64,000 nt of DNA from Pinirhizobacter sp036499745 (GCF_036499745.1 NZ_DASYDG010000019.1:62001-126000), one strand, 5' to 3'. Positions 34,316-43,010 are shown, numbered from the stretch's first letter. Translations and numbers: made by a program. The notes: generated by a model not told the origin, from the letters alone.

Positions 34316-35314
34316 ATGAGCCAAGTGTCCACGTCCCCCTTGAAGTCCATTCCCATCGCGGTTGTCGACAAGCCCGGCGAAAAAATGCTCGGCAACGACA
34401 AGATCGCGCTCAACCGCGCGGGTTTCGATAGCACCGTCCCGACCTTGCGCAAGCCAAGCTGGATCCGTGTGCGCCTGCCGCAGGGCAATGCCGTGCAGCA
34501 GCTGAAAGCCCGCCTGCGTGAAAACTCGCTTGTCACCGTGTGCGAGGAAGCCTCATGCCCGAACATCCATGAGTGTTTCTCCAAGGGCACGGCCACATTC
34601 ATGATCCTGGGGGAGGTCTGCACCCGCCGTTGCTCGTTCTGCGATGTCGCCCATGGCCGCCCGCAGCCGCCCGATCCACTGGAACCGGCGCGCCTGGCCC
34701 AGACCATCGCCGACATGCGCCTGCGTTATGTGGTGATCACCTCGGTCGACCGCGACGACCTGCGCGACGGCGGTGCCTCGCACTTCGCTGCCTGCATCCG
34801 CGCTACGCGCCATGCCAGCCCGGACATCCGCATCGAGATCCTCACCCCGGATTTCCGCGGCAAGGGCCGCATGGAGCGCGCGCTGGAAGTCCTCAAGGAC
34901 TACCCGCCGGATGTGTTCAACCACAACCTGGAAACCGTGCCTCACCTCTACCGCGAGGTGCGCCCGGGCGCCGACTACCAGTGGTCGCTGGACCTGCTCA
35001 AGCAGTTCAAGGCCCAGCATCCGGATGTGCCCACCAAGTCCGGCATCATGCTGGGCCTGGGTGAAACCCACGAACAGGTGCTCGAGACCATGCGCGATCT
35101 ACGCGCCCATGACGTCAACATGATCACCATTGGCCAGTACCTGCAGCCGACGGCGCACCACCACCCGGTGGTCCGCTATTGGACGCCGGACGAATTCGAA
35201 GCACTGCGCGAGGCCGGCGAGGCGATGGGTTTTGACCATGTCGCCTCCGGACCGCTGGTGCGCTCCTCCTACCATGCCGACCTGCAGGCGCACGCCGCCG
35301 GTGTCGTCGAATAA
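34316..35314 (+). CDS. lipA: Lipoyl synthase LipA
   Basis: A 332-residue radical-SAM enzyme inserting two sulfurs into protein-bound octanoate. The auxiliary 4Fe-4S cluster ligands are in CEEASCPNIHEC; the radical-SAM cluster ligands are in CTRRCSFC; the conserved RSSYHADLQAH ends the catalytic domain. The start at 34316 follows lipB closely; the open frame to 34235 overlaps lipB and was not used. The N-terminal 65 residues are variable. Confidence 0.97.
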   Translation: MSQVSTSPLKSIPIAVVDKPGEKMLGNDKIALNRAGFDSTVPTLRKPSWIRVRLPQGNAVQQLKARLRENSLVTVCEEASCPNIHECFSKGTATFMILGEVCTRRCSFCDVAHGRPQPPDPLEPARLAQTIADMRLRYVVITSVDRDDLRDGGASHFAACIRATRHASPDIRIEILTPDFRGKGRMERALEVLKDYPPDVFNHNLETVPHLYREVRPGADYQWSLDLLKQFKAQHPDVPTKSGIMLGLGETHEQVLETMRDLRAHDVNMITIGQYLQPTAHHHPVVRYWTPDEFEALREAGEAMGFDHVASGPLVRSSYHADLQAHAAGVVE

Positions 35315-35344
35315 ACACACGCAACTCCAGGCGAATCCACTGAT

Positions 35345-37690
35345 ATGACTCTCCGCCCCGCGTTCGCCCTGCTGCTGGCCCTGTCGGTCGCCGGCCTCCA
35401 TGCCCAGGCCGCTCCCCAGGCCAAGCCCGCCAATACGCCGGCCACCCAGGCGCCGGCTGCGAACCAGCAACAGGATGCCTCCGAGGCTGCCACCTCGCCG
35501 GTGGCCAAACGCAAGGTTTCCGAGCTTCCGCTGAAGTGGAATCCCACCGAAGCCCAGGCCGCCCAGCTGTCGGCGCGATTCCTTACGCGCTTCCACTACC
35601 AGGCCCAGCCGCTCGACGACGCGATGTCGGCGAAGATCTACAAGGCCTACTTCGACGCGCTAGATAGCGAAAAGGTGTTCTTCACCCAGGAAGACATGGC
35701 CAAGTTCGAACCGCTGAAAACGCAGTTCGACGATGCGGTGTGGAACCAGGATCTTTCCGCGCCCTTCAGCGTGTTCAACCTGTACCTTACGCGCGCGCTC
35801 GACCGCATGAACTATGCGCGCGGCCTGCTGAAGAAGGGCTTCGACTTCAACGGTAACGAGAGCTACAACTACGACCGCAAGAAGGCTGCGTGGCCCAAAG
35901 ACCAGGCCGAGCTCGACGACCTGTGGCGCCGGCGCACCATGAATGACTGGATGCGCCTGAAGCTCGCCGGCAAGAGCGACGATGAGATTCGCAAGACGCT
36001 GGACAAGCGCTACGCGAACTACATCGACCGCGTGCGCCAGCTCGACCAGGAAGACGCCTTCCAGACCTTCATGACGGCCTACGCCGAATCCACCGATCCG
36101 CATACGGACTACTTAGGTCCCCGCGCGGCGGAGAATTTCGACATCGCCATGAAGCTCTCGCTTGAGGGCATCGGCGCGGTGCTGCAGGGCCGTGACGACT
36201 ACACCATGATCCGCGAACTCGTCCCGGCCGGCCCGGCGGCTAAGTCCGGCCAGATATCGGTGGGCGACCGCATCGTTGCCATCGGCCAGGGCACGGCCGG
36301 CCCGATGGTGGATGTGGTCGGCTGGCGCCAGGACGACGTGGTGAAGCTGATCCGCGGCAAGAAGGACACCACCGTGCGCCTGGAAGTCCTGCCGGCGGAC
36401 GTCGGCATGGACGGTAAGCACAAGCTGGTCACCCTGGTACGCAAAAAGGTGACCATGGAAGAACAGGCAGCGAAGAAGAAGATCGTGGAGTGGAAAGATG
36501 GTGATGTCGACCACAAGGTCGGCGTGATCGACCTGCCCACGTTCTACCAGGATTTCGGCGCCCGTCGCGAAGGCGACAGCAACTTCAAGAGCGCCACCCG
36601 CGACGTCGCCAAGCTCCTTGGTGAACTGAAGGCCGAGAAGGTCGAAGCCGTGGTGGTGGATCTGCGCAACAACGGTGGCGGTTCGCTGTCGGAGGCCAAT
36701 GAACTCACCGGCCTCTTCATCGACCAGGGCCCGGTGGTGCAGGTGCGCGATGCGCGCGGCCAGGTGGAAGTGCAGGGTGACGACCAGGTCGGCATGAGTT
36801 GGGATGGCCCGCTGGCCGTGCTGGTGAACCGCGGCTCGGCCTCGGCGTCGGAGATCTTCGCTGCCGCCATCCAGGACTACGGCCGCGGCCTGATCATCGG
36901 CGAGCCCACCTTCGGCAAGGGCACCGTGCAGAACCTGGTGGACCTCGACCGCTTTGGCCAGGCCTCGGAATCGGCCAAGTACGGCGAACTGAAGATGACC
37001 ATCGCCCAGTTCTTCCGCATCAACGGCGGCAGCACGCAGCTGCGCGGCGTCACGCCGGAGATCCAGTTCCCACAAAACGGCGACGCGAAGGACTTCGGCG
37101 AATCAACTTACGACAACGCACTGCCCTGGACACAGATCGCACCGGCCAACTACAAGGCCGTAGCCGACCTGAAGCCCCTGGTGGCGCCGCTGCAGGCAAA
37201 GCACGATGCACGCACGGCGAAGTCGCCGGCCTGGAAGCTGATGCTCGATGAGCTCGCCGCGTACCGCAAAGCCCGCGACAAGACCGAAGTCTCGCTCAAC
37301 TACGCCCAGCGCGAAGTGGAACGGAAGCAGATGGACGCCATGCAGGCCGACTTCCGCGCGCGCCACAAGGCCATCGACGGCGGTACCGGCAAGCCCGGTG
37401 ACGTCGCCACCGGCAAGGGCAGTGACGACGACGATCCGGCCGACACCGCCGACGATGGCCTGCAAGCGAACGAGCGCAGCCTCAAGAGCGAACTGCAGGC
37501 CGAGAAAGACGCCAAGAAAGCCAAGGACCCTCAGCTGGACGAAACCGCCCACATCGTGGCCGACGAAGTCCAGCTGATCAAAGCCGACACGCGCCTGGCA
37601 GCCATCGTGCTGCCCTACGCAGGCAAGGGTATGAACACCGACGCCGCAGCACCCCAGCCGCCGTCGCCGACGGCGCAGAATCCGCACTGA
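35345..37690 (+). CDS. prc: Carboxy-terminal (tail-specific) protease Prc
   Basis: A 781-residue periplasmic S41 protease. It has a signal peptide (about 20 residues), an Ala/Pro/Gln-rich stretch, an N-terminal helical domain with HTDYLGPRAAENF, a PDZ domain (about 265-360), then the S41 domain. Catalytic Ser is near residue 497 (NRGSASASEIFAAAIQDYG) and Lys near 525 (FGKGTVQ). A C-terminal DUF3340-like region is partly acidic and repetitive. Homologous Prc processes PBP3 and trims Spr/MepS, so it fits next to cell-wall genes, although it is separately transcribed from lipA. Confidence 0.95.
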   Translation: MTLRPAFALLLALSVAGLHAQAAPQAKPANTPATQAPAANQQQDASEAATSPVAKRKVSELPLKWNPTEAQAAQLSARFLTRFHYQAQPLDDAMSAKIYKAYFDALDSEKVFFTQEDMAKFEPLKTQFDDAVWNQDLSAPFSVFNLYLTRALDRMNYARGLLKKGFDFNGNESYNYDRKKAAWPKDQAELDDLWRRRTMNDWMRLKLAGKSDDEIRKTLDKRYANYIDRVRQLDQEDAFQTFMTAYAESTDPHTDYLGPRAAENFDIAMKLSLEGIGAVLQGRDDYTMIRELVPAGPAAKSGQISVGDRIVAIGQGTAGPMVDVVGWRQDDVVKLIRGKKDTTVRLEVLPADVGMDGKHKLVTLVRKKVTMEEQAAKKKIVEWKDGDVDHKVGVIDLPTFYQDFGARREGDSNFKSATRDVAKLLGELKAEKVEAVVVDLRNNGGGSLSEANELTGLFIDQGPVVQVRDARGQVEVQGDDQVGMSWDGPLAVLVNRGSASASEIFAAAIQDYGRGLIIGEPTFGKGTVQNLVDLDRFGQASESAKYGELKMTIAQFFRINGGSTQLRGVTPEIQFPQNGDAKDFGESTYDNALPWTQIAPANYKAVADLKPLVAPLQAKHDARTAKSPAWKLMLDELAAYRKARDKTEVSLNYAQREVERKQMDAMQADFRARHKAIDGGTGKPGDVATGKGSDDDDPADTADDGLQANERSLKSELQAEKDAKKAKDPQLDETAHIVADEVQLIKADTRLAAIVLPYAGKGMNTDAAAPQPPSPTAQNPH

Positions 37691-37748
37691 TCGGACGCCA
37701 GGGCGAGCTCGGCTTCGCCATTGCGTTTTGGCACTCGAGCGCCTCGAA

Positions 37749-37992
37749 AGAGTCGCCGGGTGCCACCCTTGCCGTGACGGCTTCGCCGTCCTGGAGGGGA
37801 GGAGAGCCGCTACGCGGCTCATGTTCTATGGCTTCGCCCTCCAGGACCGCACAGTCGGGCGGGGTTTTTCGAATCGGCCTTCTGCCTCAGCGAAAAATGC
37901 CGGCCATCCATGGCCGGCACCGCTGCGCGGCCTTGTCCGCCCGCCTGCGCTCGGCTGCAGAAGTCGCGGCAAGGGTGGCACCCGGCGACTCT
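37749..37992. repeat. Structured repeat with terminal inverted repeats, copy 1 (long form)
   Basis: The ends are a perfect 26-base inverted repeat (37749-37774 against 37967-37992). Inside are a short hairpin (GAGCCGCTACGCGGCTC at 37804-37820), a core shared with copy 2 (37797-37865), and a further 22-base palindrome (37898-37919). The segment from the left end to about 37866 matches copy 2 (42176-42334, reverse strand) at roughly 85 percent by eye; the remaining 100 bases are specific to this copy. There is no coding capacity. The element fills the 361-base gap between prc and the island; nothing else is seen there. Confidence 0.75.
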
Positions 37993-38051
37993 GGGAGCGC
38001 TGAGGTTCGTGTAGGGGAAACCTGGCTCGCCGAGAGGCGTGCGCCGTCACT

Positions 38052-38396
38052 CTACGGCGAAATAATATAGACGGTGTGTATAACCCGACCCGAAGAGTCG
38101 AGTTCGATTCCCCAGGCTTCTCCAGCCAAGCTCAAGCGATTGGGGTACCACAATCGTTTTGCACACGGAAGCTCGCACGAACTATGGGCGTACCAGATGA
38201 GTTGAGGACCGTCTCTGGTCTCAATGTCGGTCGGTGTACCCATGGCTTCGATGATTTCTGTTTCGGTATTTCCGATCTTCACCCGCTCAAACCCCCAGGT
38301 TCTGTATTTCGATATCGCACCACAAGAGGCGAGGTAGAGAACTGGAACCAAAACGAAGATGCTGGCCACAACGGATGATATTTTGAGTTTCATCAT
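38052..38396 (-). CDS. Small lipoprotein, candidate immunity protein for the Rhs toxin
   Basis: A 114-residue protein with a signal peptide and lipobox (VLYLASC), then a BamE/SmpA-like pattern (VKIGNTETEIIEAMGTPTDI, where a short helix follows a G-N-T turn). Its first ATG (38396-38394) overlaps the stop of the frame-restored rhs end as ATGA, so the pair is translationally coupled. Immunity proteins against periplasm-acting toxins are often lipoproteins, which fits a peptidoglycan or other periplasmic target. The longer open frame (to 38579) runs through the rhs end and was rejected. Immunity function is inferred from coupling and location. Confidence 0.65.
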   Translation of the reverse strand: MMKLKISSVVASIFVLVPVLYLASCGAISKYRTWGFERVKIGNTETEIIEAMGTPTDIETRDGPQLIWYAHSSCELPCAKRLWYPNRLSLAGEAWGIELDSSGRVIHTVYIISP

Positions 38397-39831
38397 CTTT
38401 TCCGCTGGAAGGCTGGCAAAAGGTTCAGGAGTTGGGTTGGGATCGGACCACCCTTTGGCACGAAGAACTGTTGCGCACCAGGAAGGTTGCCCGTATCCCG
38501 AGACAATCCACCGGGAAAGGGACTGCCCTTCGTAGCTATACGACCCGCGCTCAACGCACCACTGGTGCGTACGGCGCAATTGTCGAAGAAACCTACGCTA
38601 TTCATTCCGGGATGTGCGGCGTAGTAAGCGAGCATTTGATCATCTTGGATGACGATGGAATGAAAGTCACCAGTTGGTTGCGTTTTTGAACCTCCTTCTG
38701 CAAGTACGCCTGTACGTCACTACCGAGCGGCGTGCCGTTTCCATAAGAGAACACGCCAGCACCTGTTACTGCGTTAGCTACATGCCCGAAGATATTAAAA
38801 CTACCCGTGATATGTCCGCCAGCAATGACCAGTGCGTCAAGACCTGACGGATCAATGCTGTTGAGCGCATCGCCGGTAGCATAAGTGTATGTATTCAGCC
38901 CTCCCTGAAGCCCGATCGGATCGCTCTGCACGTACCGGCCCGACTTTGGATCGTAATCTCGAAAGTAGTTGTAGTTCATGCCGGTCGCCGCGTCGTAACG
39001 CTGGCCCGGAAAGCGTATGTCAAACACGAAACGGACGCCGTCGCCATCCGGGCCCTCGTTGGGCGCGTCATTGCCGAAGGCCTCACCGTGGGCATTCCAC
39101 GTCCACACGGCGCGTTTTGACGTGCGATCGATCACCGCCCGCGGCGTACCCAGGTGGTCGGGGCGGATGTCGTAGACGGTGCCATTGGCGAGCAGCGCGA
39201 TCGGGAGATCGTCGAGCCAGATCACCTGTTGCTTGGCGTGGCCCTGTGCATCGTAGTCACCGATCCAGTGGCCGGCATCGTCGTACAGGCTGACGGTGCT
39301 GCCTGTTTCATCCGTGCGCAGCACGCGTTCGCCGCGGCCGTTGTAGGAGTAGCGGGCAAGGCTCAGCACGCCGACGGTGACGTCGGTCAGCCGGCCTTGC
39401 GCGTTGTAGCTGAACTGGCGGTTTTCGGTGGCGACGGTGTGGCCAGCTTCGTCATAACGGCGTTCGTCGGTGCCGATGGCCAGGAGGCGATGGCTGTCGG
39501 CGGGGTAGGTGTAGTCGACCGTGCCAGCGGGGCCGGTATAGCTCAGGCGGTTGCCGGTGGCATCCCACAGGTAGGCGTGTGTGACCTTGTAGTTCACCTG
39601 AGCGTTGGCGAGGCGGCCGATGCCGTCGTAACGCCACGCTTCAAGCTTACCAAAGCAATCATGGCCGCATTTTCGGCTTCTACGAATAACGCTCAGCGCG
39701 TTCTTCAGTCGCGACCGCACAGCGAATTTACGACGGCAAGATGAGCAAAAACAACGATAGACCAGATAACAAATGGGATGCTGATACACCAGAATATTGC
39801 GTGTGAATAACTTAATTGATGTCTCATCCAA
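38393..39831 (-). pseudogene. Rhs-repeat protein C-terminal part, broken by a frameshift
   Basis: Reading from 39831, the first 60 codons are unrelated. From about 39650 the product is an Rhs core end: YD repeats (WRYDGIGRLANAQVNY), the IRPDHLGTPRAV segment, YFRDYDPKSGRYVQSDPIGL, and the DPSGL junction. A toxin tip follows with GGHITGSFNIFGHVANAVTG. This frame stops at 38602, but the next frame continues the same protein (IQDDQMLAYYAAHPG, DNCAVRTSGALSAG, PFPGGLSRDTG) to 38393. Loss of one base at the CC near 38647 restores one continuous frame. The tip has the His-then-Asn-Cys order of permuted NlpC/P60-like hydrolases (tentative). The long upstream Rhs core is missing. Confidence 0.75.
39588..39639. 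repeat. 52-base direct repeat from rhs core (second copy 40685-40736)
   Basis: The two stretches are identical at 51 of 52 positions; both encode the Rhs core piece WRYDGIGRLANAQVNY on the minus strand. Sequence diverges abruptly at both ends of each copy. Such core repeats are the recombination points at which Rhs tip modules are exchanged or displaced. Confidence 0.85.
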
Positions 39832-40092
39832 GGACCGTAAGCTCAGCTAAAACTCAAAAAAATAGCGGGAACGCGACCCCAAAAAAATAGTTTTTGATAG
39901 CCTAGATAGTCGGCAATGGAGCCTCCTTAAAAATAATTCAATGGGGAAAATCCATACCGGTATAAAGTCGCGCCAGTGCATTCGAGCAGTTTTTAGTAAT
40001 GCCGGATTCTGGAAATTGCCCACGAATGTTGCTCGTCGGTTTGTGATTGAGCGGACATATCAACAAATTAAACGTTAATTGGCTACGACCCC

Positions 40093-40545
40093 TTATTTCG
40101 AACGATCCCCCTCCGCTTCAATAAGAAGTTTCAGAATGTGCTCGTTGTTTTTTCTCTTCGCTAACAAAACAAGGTCTTCGCACGTATCGCATTCGTTGTG
40201 AACCCTAGCGCCAGATTTAAGAAGGGTGGCTACAACATCCTCGTGGCTATAATAAATAGCCCAAAATAACGGCGAATTTCCGCCGCCTTCAAGCCGATTG
40301 GCAGAAGCTCCTTCCTCAAGAAGCAGATTCACAACATCTATTTTTCCAATCCTTGCCGATACAGTTAACGCAGTCCAGCCATCATTCAGGTACTCATCCT
40401 TTGCTTCTGGATGAGCAGCGACAATTTTTTTTACGCCGTTAATATCACCTGCGTTAACGCGCTCGAATAAGTCCGCGCGAAAGTTATCAGCGCTGGAACA
40501 GCCTGCTGCTAAAAGCACGACCAAGATCGGGGCGAACATATGCAT
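40093..40545 (-). CDS. Ankyrin-repeat lipoprotein, candidate Rhs immunity protein
   Basis: A 150-residue protein with signal peptide and lipobox (LVVLLAAGC), then about three ankyrin repeats: VNAGDINGVKKIVAAHPEAK, DGWTALTVSARIGKIDVVNL with LLEEGASAN, and SPLFWAIYYSHEDVVATLLK. The start ATG (40545-40543) overlaps the stop of the rhs fragment as TGATG, so it is coupled to it. Ankyrin proteins are known immunity partners of several polymorphic toxins. GC content is clearly lower than in the surrounding chromosome, suggesting transfer. The 261-base gap downstream (39832-40092) is AT-rich with no gene I can support. Confidence 0.7.
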   Translation of the reverse strand: MHMFAPILVVLLAAGCSSADNFRADLFERVNAGDINGVKKIVAAHPEAKDEYLNDGWTALTVSARIGKIDVVNLLLEEGASANRLEGGGNSPLFWAIYYSHEDVVATLLKSGARVHNECDTCEDLVLLAKRKNNEHILKLLIEAEGDRSK

Positions 40546-40841
40546 CAGCCACCTGGATTGAATTGATTTAAGCCGCCCGGAATTGATGTCGATCCCGTTG
40601 GGATATTGATGACACTCCCTCCAAGGGCTTGACGCCAAAATTCGGCTTGGCCGGCGACATCAGATGGGAAAGATGGGCCGATTGTGTAGTTCACCTGAGC
40701 GTTGGCGAGGCGGCCGATACCGTCGTAACGCCACGCGGTGGCGGTGCCGCCGCCGGTCAGCTGGGTGAGCTGGCTACGGGCGTTGTGGCCTGTTACCTGA
40801 TCGTCAGTCCACTGCTTTGGCGTAGGATCGAAGTCGAACAC
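40545..40841 (-). pseudogene. Rhs fragment with a displaced tip end
   Basis: 98 codons: a piece of Rhs core (QWTDDQVTGHNARSQL, WRYDGIGRLANAQVNY) joined directly to 46 residues of a different end (IGPSFPSDVAGQAEFWRQ to LNQFNPGG). The rest of the core, including the DPxGL cleavage junction, and most of any toxin are missing, so this is an internally deleted remnant. Its stop is coupled (TGATG) to the ankyrin lipoprotein gene, indicating which immunity gene it once carried. Confidence 0.7.
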
Positions 40842-40859
40842 AGACGTTTATCAGATGTA

Positions 40860-41129
40860 TCAAGCGTTCGTGACGATGATCGCTACGATAAAACACAGCG
40901 CCCAAATCGCACCGATAGAGATGACCATACTGCTGCGGAGCTGAAGCCCTTGACGAGTCAGGACACGATCAATGAAGAGAGCCGCCAAAGGATTTCCCAA
41001 CGTAAGCTTTTCGTACTCCATGGTGCCCTTTTCTGCATATCGCTTTCCCCCCAAGAGGAATCGCGTAAAAAAAAGAGATATGCATAAGAACGTTAATAAA
41101 ACGGATCCAAGGAAAAAATAAATGATCAT
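40860..41129 (-). CDS. Small two-helix membrane protein
   Basis: An 89-residue protein with hydrophobic segments at about residues 2-27 (FFLGSVLLTFLCISLFFTRF) and 69-87 (MVISIGAIWALCFIVAIIV) and a basic middle. It ends 18 bases before the rhs fragment on the same strand. I recognise no family. In an Rhs array this would be the place for the immunity gene of the preceding, now lost, toxin module; that is speculation. AT-rich compared with the chromosome. Confidence 0.5.
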   Translation of the reverse strand: MIIYFFLGSVLLTFLCISLFFTRFLLGGKRYAEKGTMEYEKLTLGNPLAALFIDRVLTRQGLQLRSSMVISIGAIWALCFIVAIIVTNA

Positions 41130-41688
41130 TATCTATACCACTGTCTTGTAGGCCTAAACAGCGACGGCCGTTTACTAAGGCTGGGGCTGCTGAGCCGCTC
41201 CAATTGCGGCTGCTCGATTCAGGGACTGCCATACCATTGACTTGACATCTGACACACCAAAGGTCTGGGTCTTAGTTGTTGAAAAGGATCCGGCGCCTGG
41301 AAGGCCAACGGCAGACCAGCCGGCCGTCCATGACTTCTTCCCATCAGGACTCGATGCACGCGTGGCGGGGATTAGACCTGCCGTGGGCCTACTTGTCTGT
41401 CATCCTGTCAGGGGGAAGTTTTCTCAAATGTGTGGTCATCCCCGCAGATAGGTTGTCGCTGCACAGCGCGCTATTCCGAGAGCAGTGACAAGAACCAGCC
41501 CGGAGGTTCTCAACGCATATCAGCCGCTCGCCGTTCTTCATCGACATCGTGCCATCGGCAGATCGGTGGCTGCGACAAGTTGAGCATCGTTGGATGTTCG
41601 TGCCGGTGGAACTTTAAGACCATTCGCATAGACTCTTCGCGCGATAACCGGGATCATTCACGGGTTGCCGGGGTACTGGCAACCGGGT

Positions 41689-41817
41689 ATCGAAACCCGA
41701 ACGAAGTCGGGCCCCGCAGCATCGTCTGCGGGGCTCGGGTTTTCCGTCTTGCGGCGGGCGACCAGGCGGGCGCAAGCCCGGCCGTCTTCGTTCGGTTTCG
41801 ATCCTGGCTCGCCCGCC
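41689..41817. other. Nested inverted-repeat structure, possible phage-type antisense RNA
   Basis: Three stems: the outer one pairs 41689-41706 (ATCGAAACCCGAACGAAG) with 41786-41802 (one base shorter); an inner hairpin is GCCCCGCAG, six bases, CTGCGGGGC (41711-41734); and GGCGGGCGACCAGG (41753-41766) pairs with CCTGGCTCGCCCGCC (41803-41817). The pairings compete, so alternative folds are possible. Together with the GYRNP peptide in the same region this recalls the C4 antisense RNA/ash immunity region of P4- and P1-like phages. The repeats are seen directly; the RNA identity is a guess. Confidence 0.35.
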
Positions 41818-42175
41818 ACCCCACCCATAAGCGGGTTTAAAGCCTACGAGCCATGGGGCGAATGGACACGCTCGGCACGCGTAAGTAGCTTGGGTCAATG
41901 ATCGCCTGGCGACGTTGGCTCCAGCGAGGGTGCAACGCCTGGTTTGTTCATTCGCCCGATCCGTTCTGGCTCCCGCAAGCGAGCACGGTTGCTTGCTCAC
42001 GCCGCCGAAACCTAGTTCATCGTCATCGCGTCTTCTGGCCGCATAAGTCGCACGCAAATTCCATTGGGCGTGCGGGCTTCAACGAATTGCTGGCTCTTCA
42101 TGGTTGGAGGGCCTTCAGCTCCAGCAAGCACGCCACATCGATGTCGCTCTACGTGCAAGTAACCGGCACGTGCCA

Positions 42176-42334
42176 TGCACCTTCGCCGGCTGCCCCTCAG
42201 CGTGACATCTGGAGCCCCACCCGGCCGTGCGGTCCCGGCGGGGCGAAGCCATAAGACACTAGCCGCGCAGCGGCTCTCCCTCCCCGTCGGGACGGCGAAG
42301 CCCGTCGCGCTGAGGGGCAGCCGGCGAAGGCGCA
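42176..42334. repeat. Structured repeat with terminal inverted repeats, copy 2 (short form)
   Basis: Inverted repeats of 31 bases with two mismatches (42176-42206 against 42304-42334) enclose 97 bases. Read on the minus strand, the left end and core (down to about 42213) match copy 1 at 37750-37866, including the hairpin GCCGCTGCGCGGC and the shared run TATGGCTTCGCCC. There is no reading frame common to both copies. Size and ends resemble a MITE-like or REP-doublet element; no target duplication was identified. Confidence 0.75.
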
Positions 42335-42407
42335 TCGCGACGTGTCAACACATCGCTGCACAATGCGATGGCGTCAGCCGAGCCGTCGTACTTACCTCAG
42401 CCGTCAA

Positions 42408-43010
42408 TCAACTCGCCGCACCAACCGCCACGAACCTCATCGCCACGGCGTTCATGCAGTACCGCAGGCCAGTCGGGCGTGGGCCGTCGTCGAACACGTG
42501 GCCCAGGTGCGCATCGCAGCGGGCGCACGATATGGCGGTGCGCTCTTCGAACAGGCTGGTGTCGCTGCTTTGCACGACGTTCCGTTTGGAGATGGGTTGC
42601 CAGAAGCTGGGCCAGCCGGTGCCTGAATCGAACTTGGTGGCGGAGTCGTACAGTGCCGTGTCGCAACAGATGCAGCGGTACAAGCCATTGTCGTGGCGGT
42701 CCCAGCCTGGGCCGGTGTAAGGCCGTTCGGTGCCTTCGTGGCGCGTGACTTCCCAGGAGAGCGGCGAGAGCTTCGCTTTCCAGGCTTCGTCGGTCATCAC
42801 CACCTTCGGCTCCACGCAGGTGCCGAGGGGTTTCTTGTCCGGGCCGAAGCAGTCCAGGGTGACGTTGGCCGGCTTGCCGCTGGGCGGGGCGCCTGACGGC
42901 GCCGGGGCGGGCGACAGGGCGTCGGCCAGGAGGCGGCCGACGGGCAGGGCGGCCAAGGCGGTGAAGGCGGCAGCGGCGCCGAGGAAGCGGCGGCGGGGGT
43001 TGGATGGCAT
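42408..43010 (-). CDS. msrB: Peptide-methionine (R)-S-oxide reductase MsrB, Tat-exported
   Basis: A 200-residue enzyme reducing methionine-R-sulfoxide in proteins. The N terminus is a twin-arginine signal (RRRFLGAAAAFTALAALP). The MsrB domain covers about residues 65-190: YRCICCDTALYDS and CARCDAHLGHVFDDG carry the zinc-binding CxxC pairs, and RYCMNAVAMRF holds the catalytic Cys. Export implies repair of oxidised proteins in the periplasm or on the surface. It stands alone, with the structured repeat copy 2 downstream. Confidence 0.93.
   Translation of the reverse strand: MPSNPRRRFLGAAAAFTALAALPVGRLLADALSPAPAPSGAPPSGKPANVTLDCFGPDKKPLGTCVEPKVVMTDEAWKAKLSPLSWEVTRHEGTERPYTGPGWDRHDNGLYRCICCDTALYDSATKFDSGTGWPSFWQPISKRNVVQSSDTSLFEERTAISCARCDAHLGHVFDDGPRPTGLRYCMNAVAMRFVAVGAAS

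Larger units (their letters stand above)
41130..42407. other. 1.3 kb stretch without a convincing gene
   Basis: Several open frames cross this stretch on both strands, but none has a clear start, a ribosome-binding site or a recognisable domain. It holds the nested inverted repeats at 41689-41817 and repeat copy 2 at 42176-42334, listed separately. A plus-strand reading at 41430-41840 contains the piece TGYRNPNEVG; a GYRNP motif is typical of phage P4-type Ash peptides, so prophage debris is possible. Bases 41130-41430 show nothing I can name. Confidence 0.5.

Noticed and set aside
40969..41232. 87-codon minus-strand frame overlapping the two-helix protein
   Set aside because: It overlaps the better supported 40860-41129 gene; the part above 41130 may be old Rhs tip debris but has no recognisable motif.
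41711..41734. Intrinsic terminator
   Set aside because: The stem is strong, but there is no gene upstream and no adequate T run, and it is part of a larger nested structure.
41614..42057. 147-codon minus-strand ORF in the empty stretch
   Set aside because: Arg/Pro-rich, crosses the nested inverted repeats, no ribosome-binding site; treated as non-coding.
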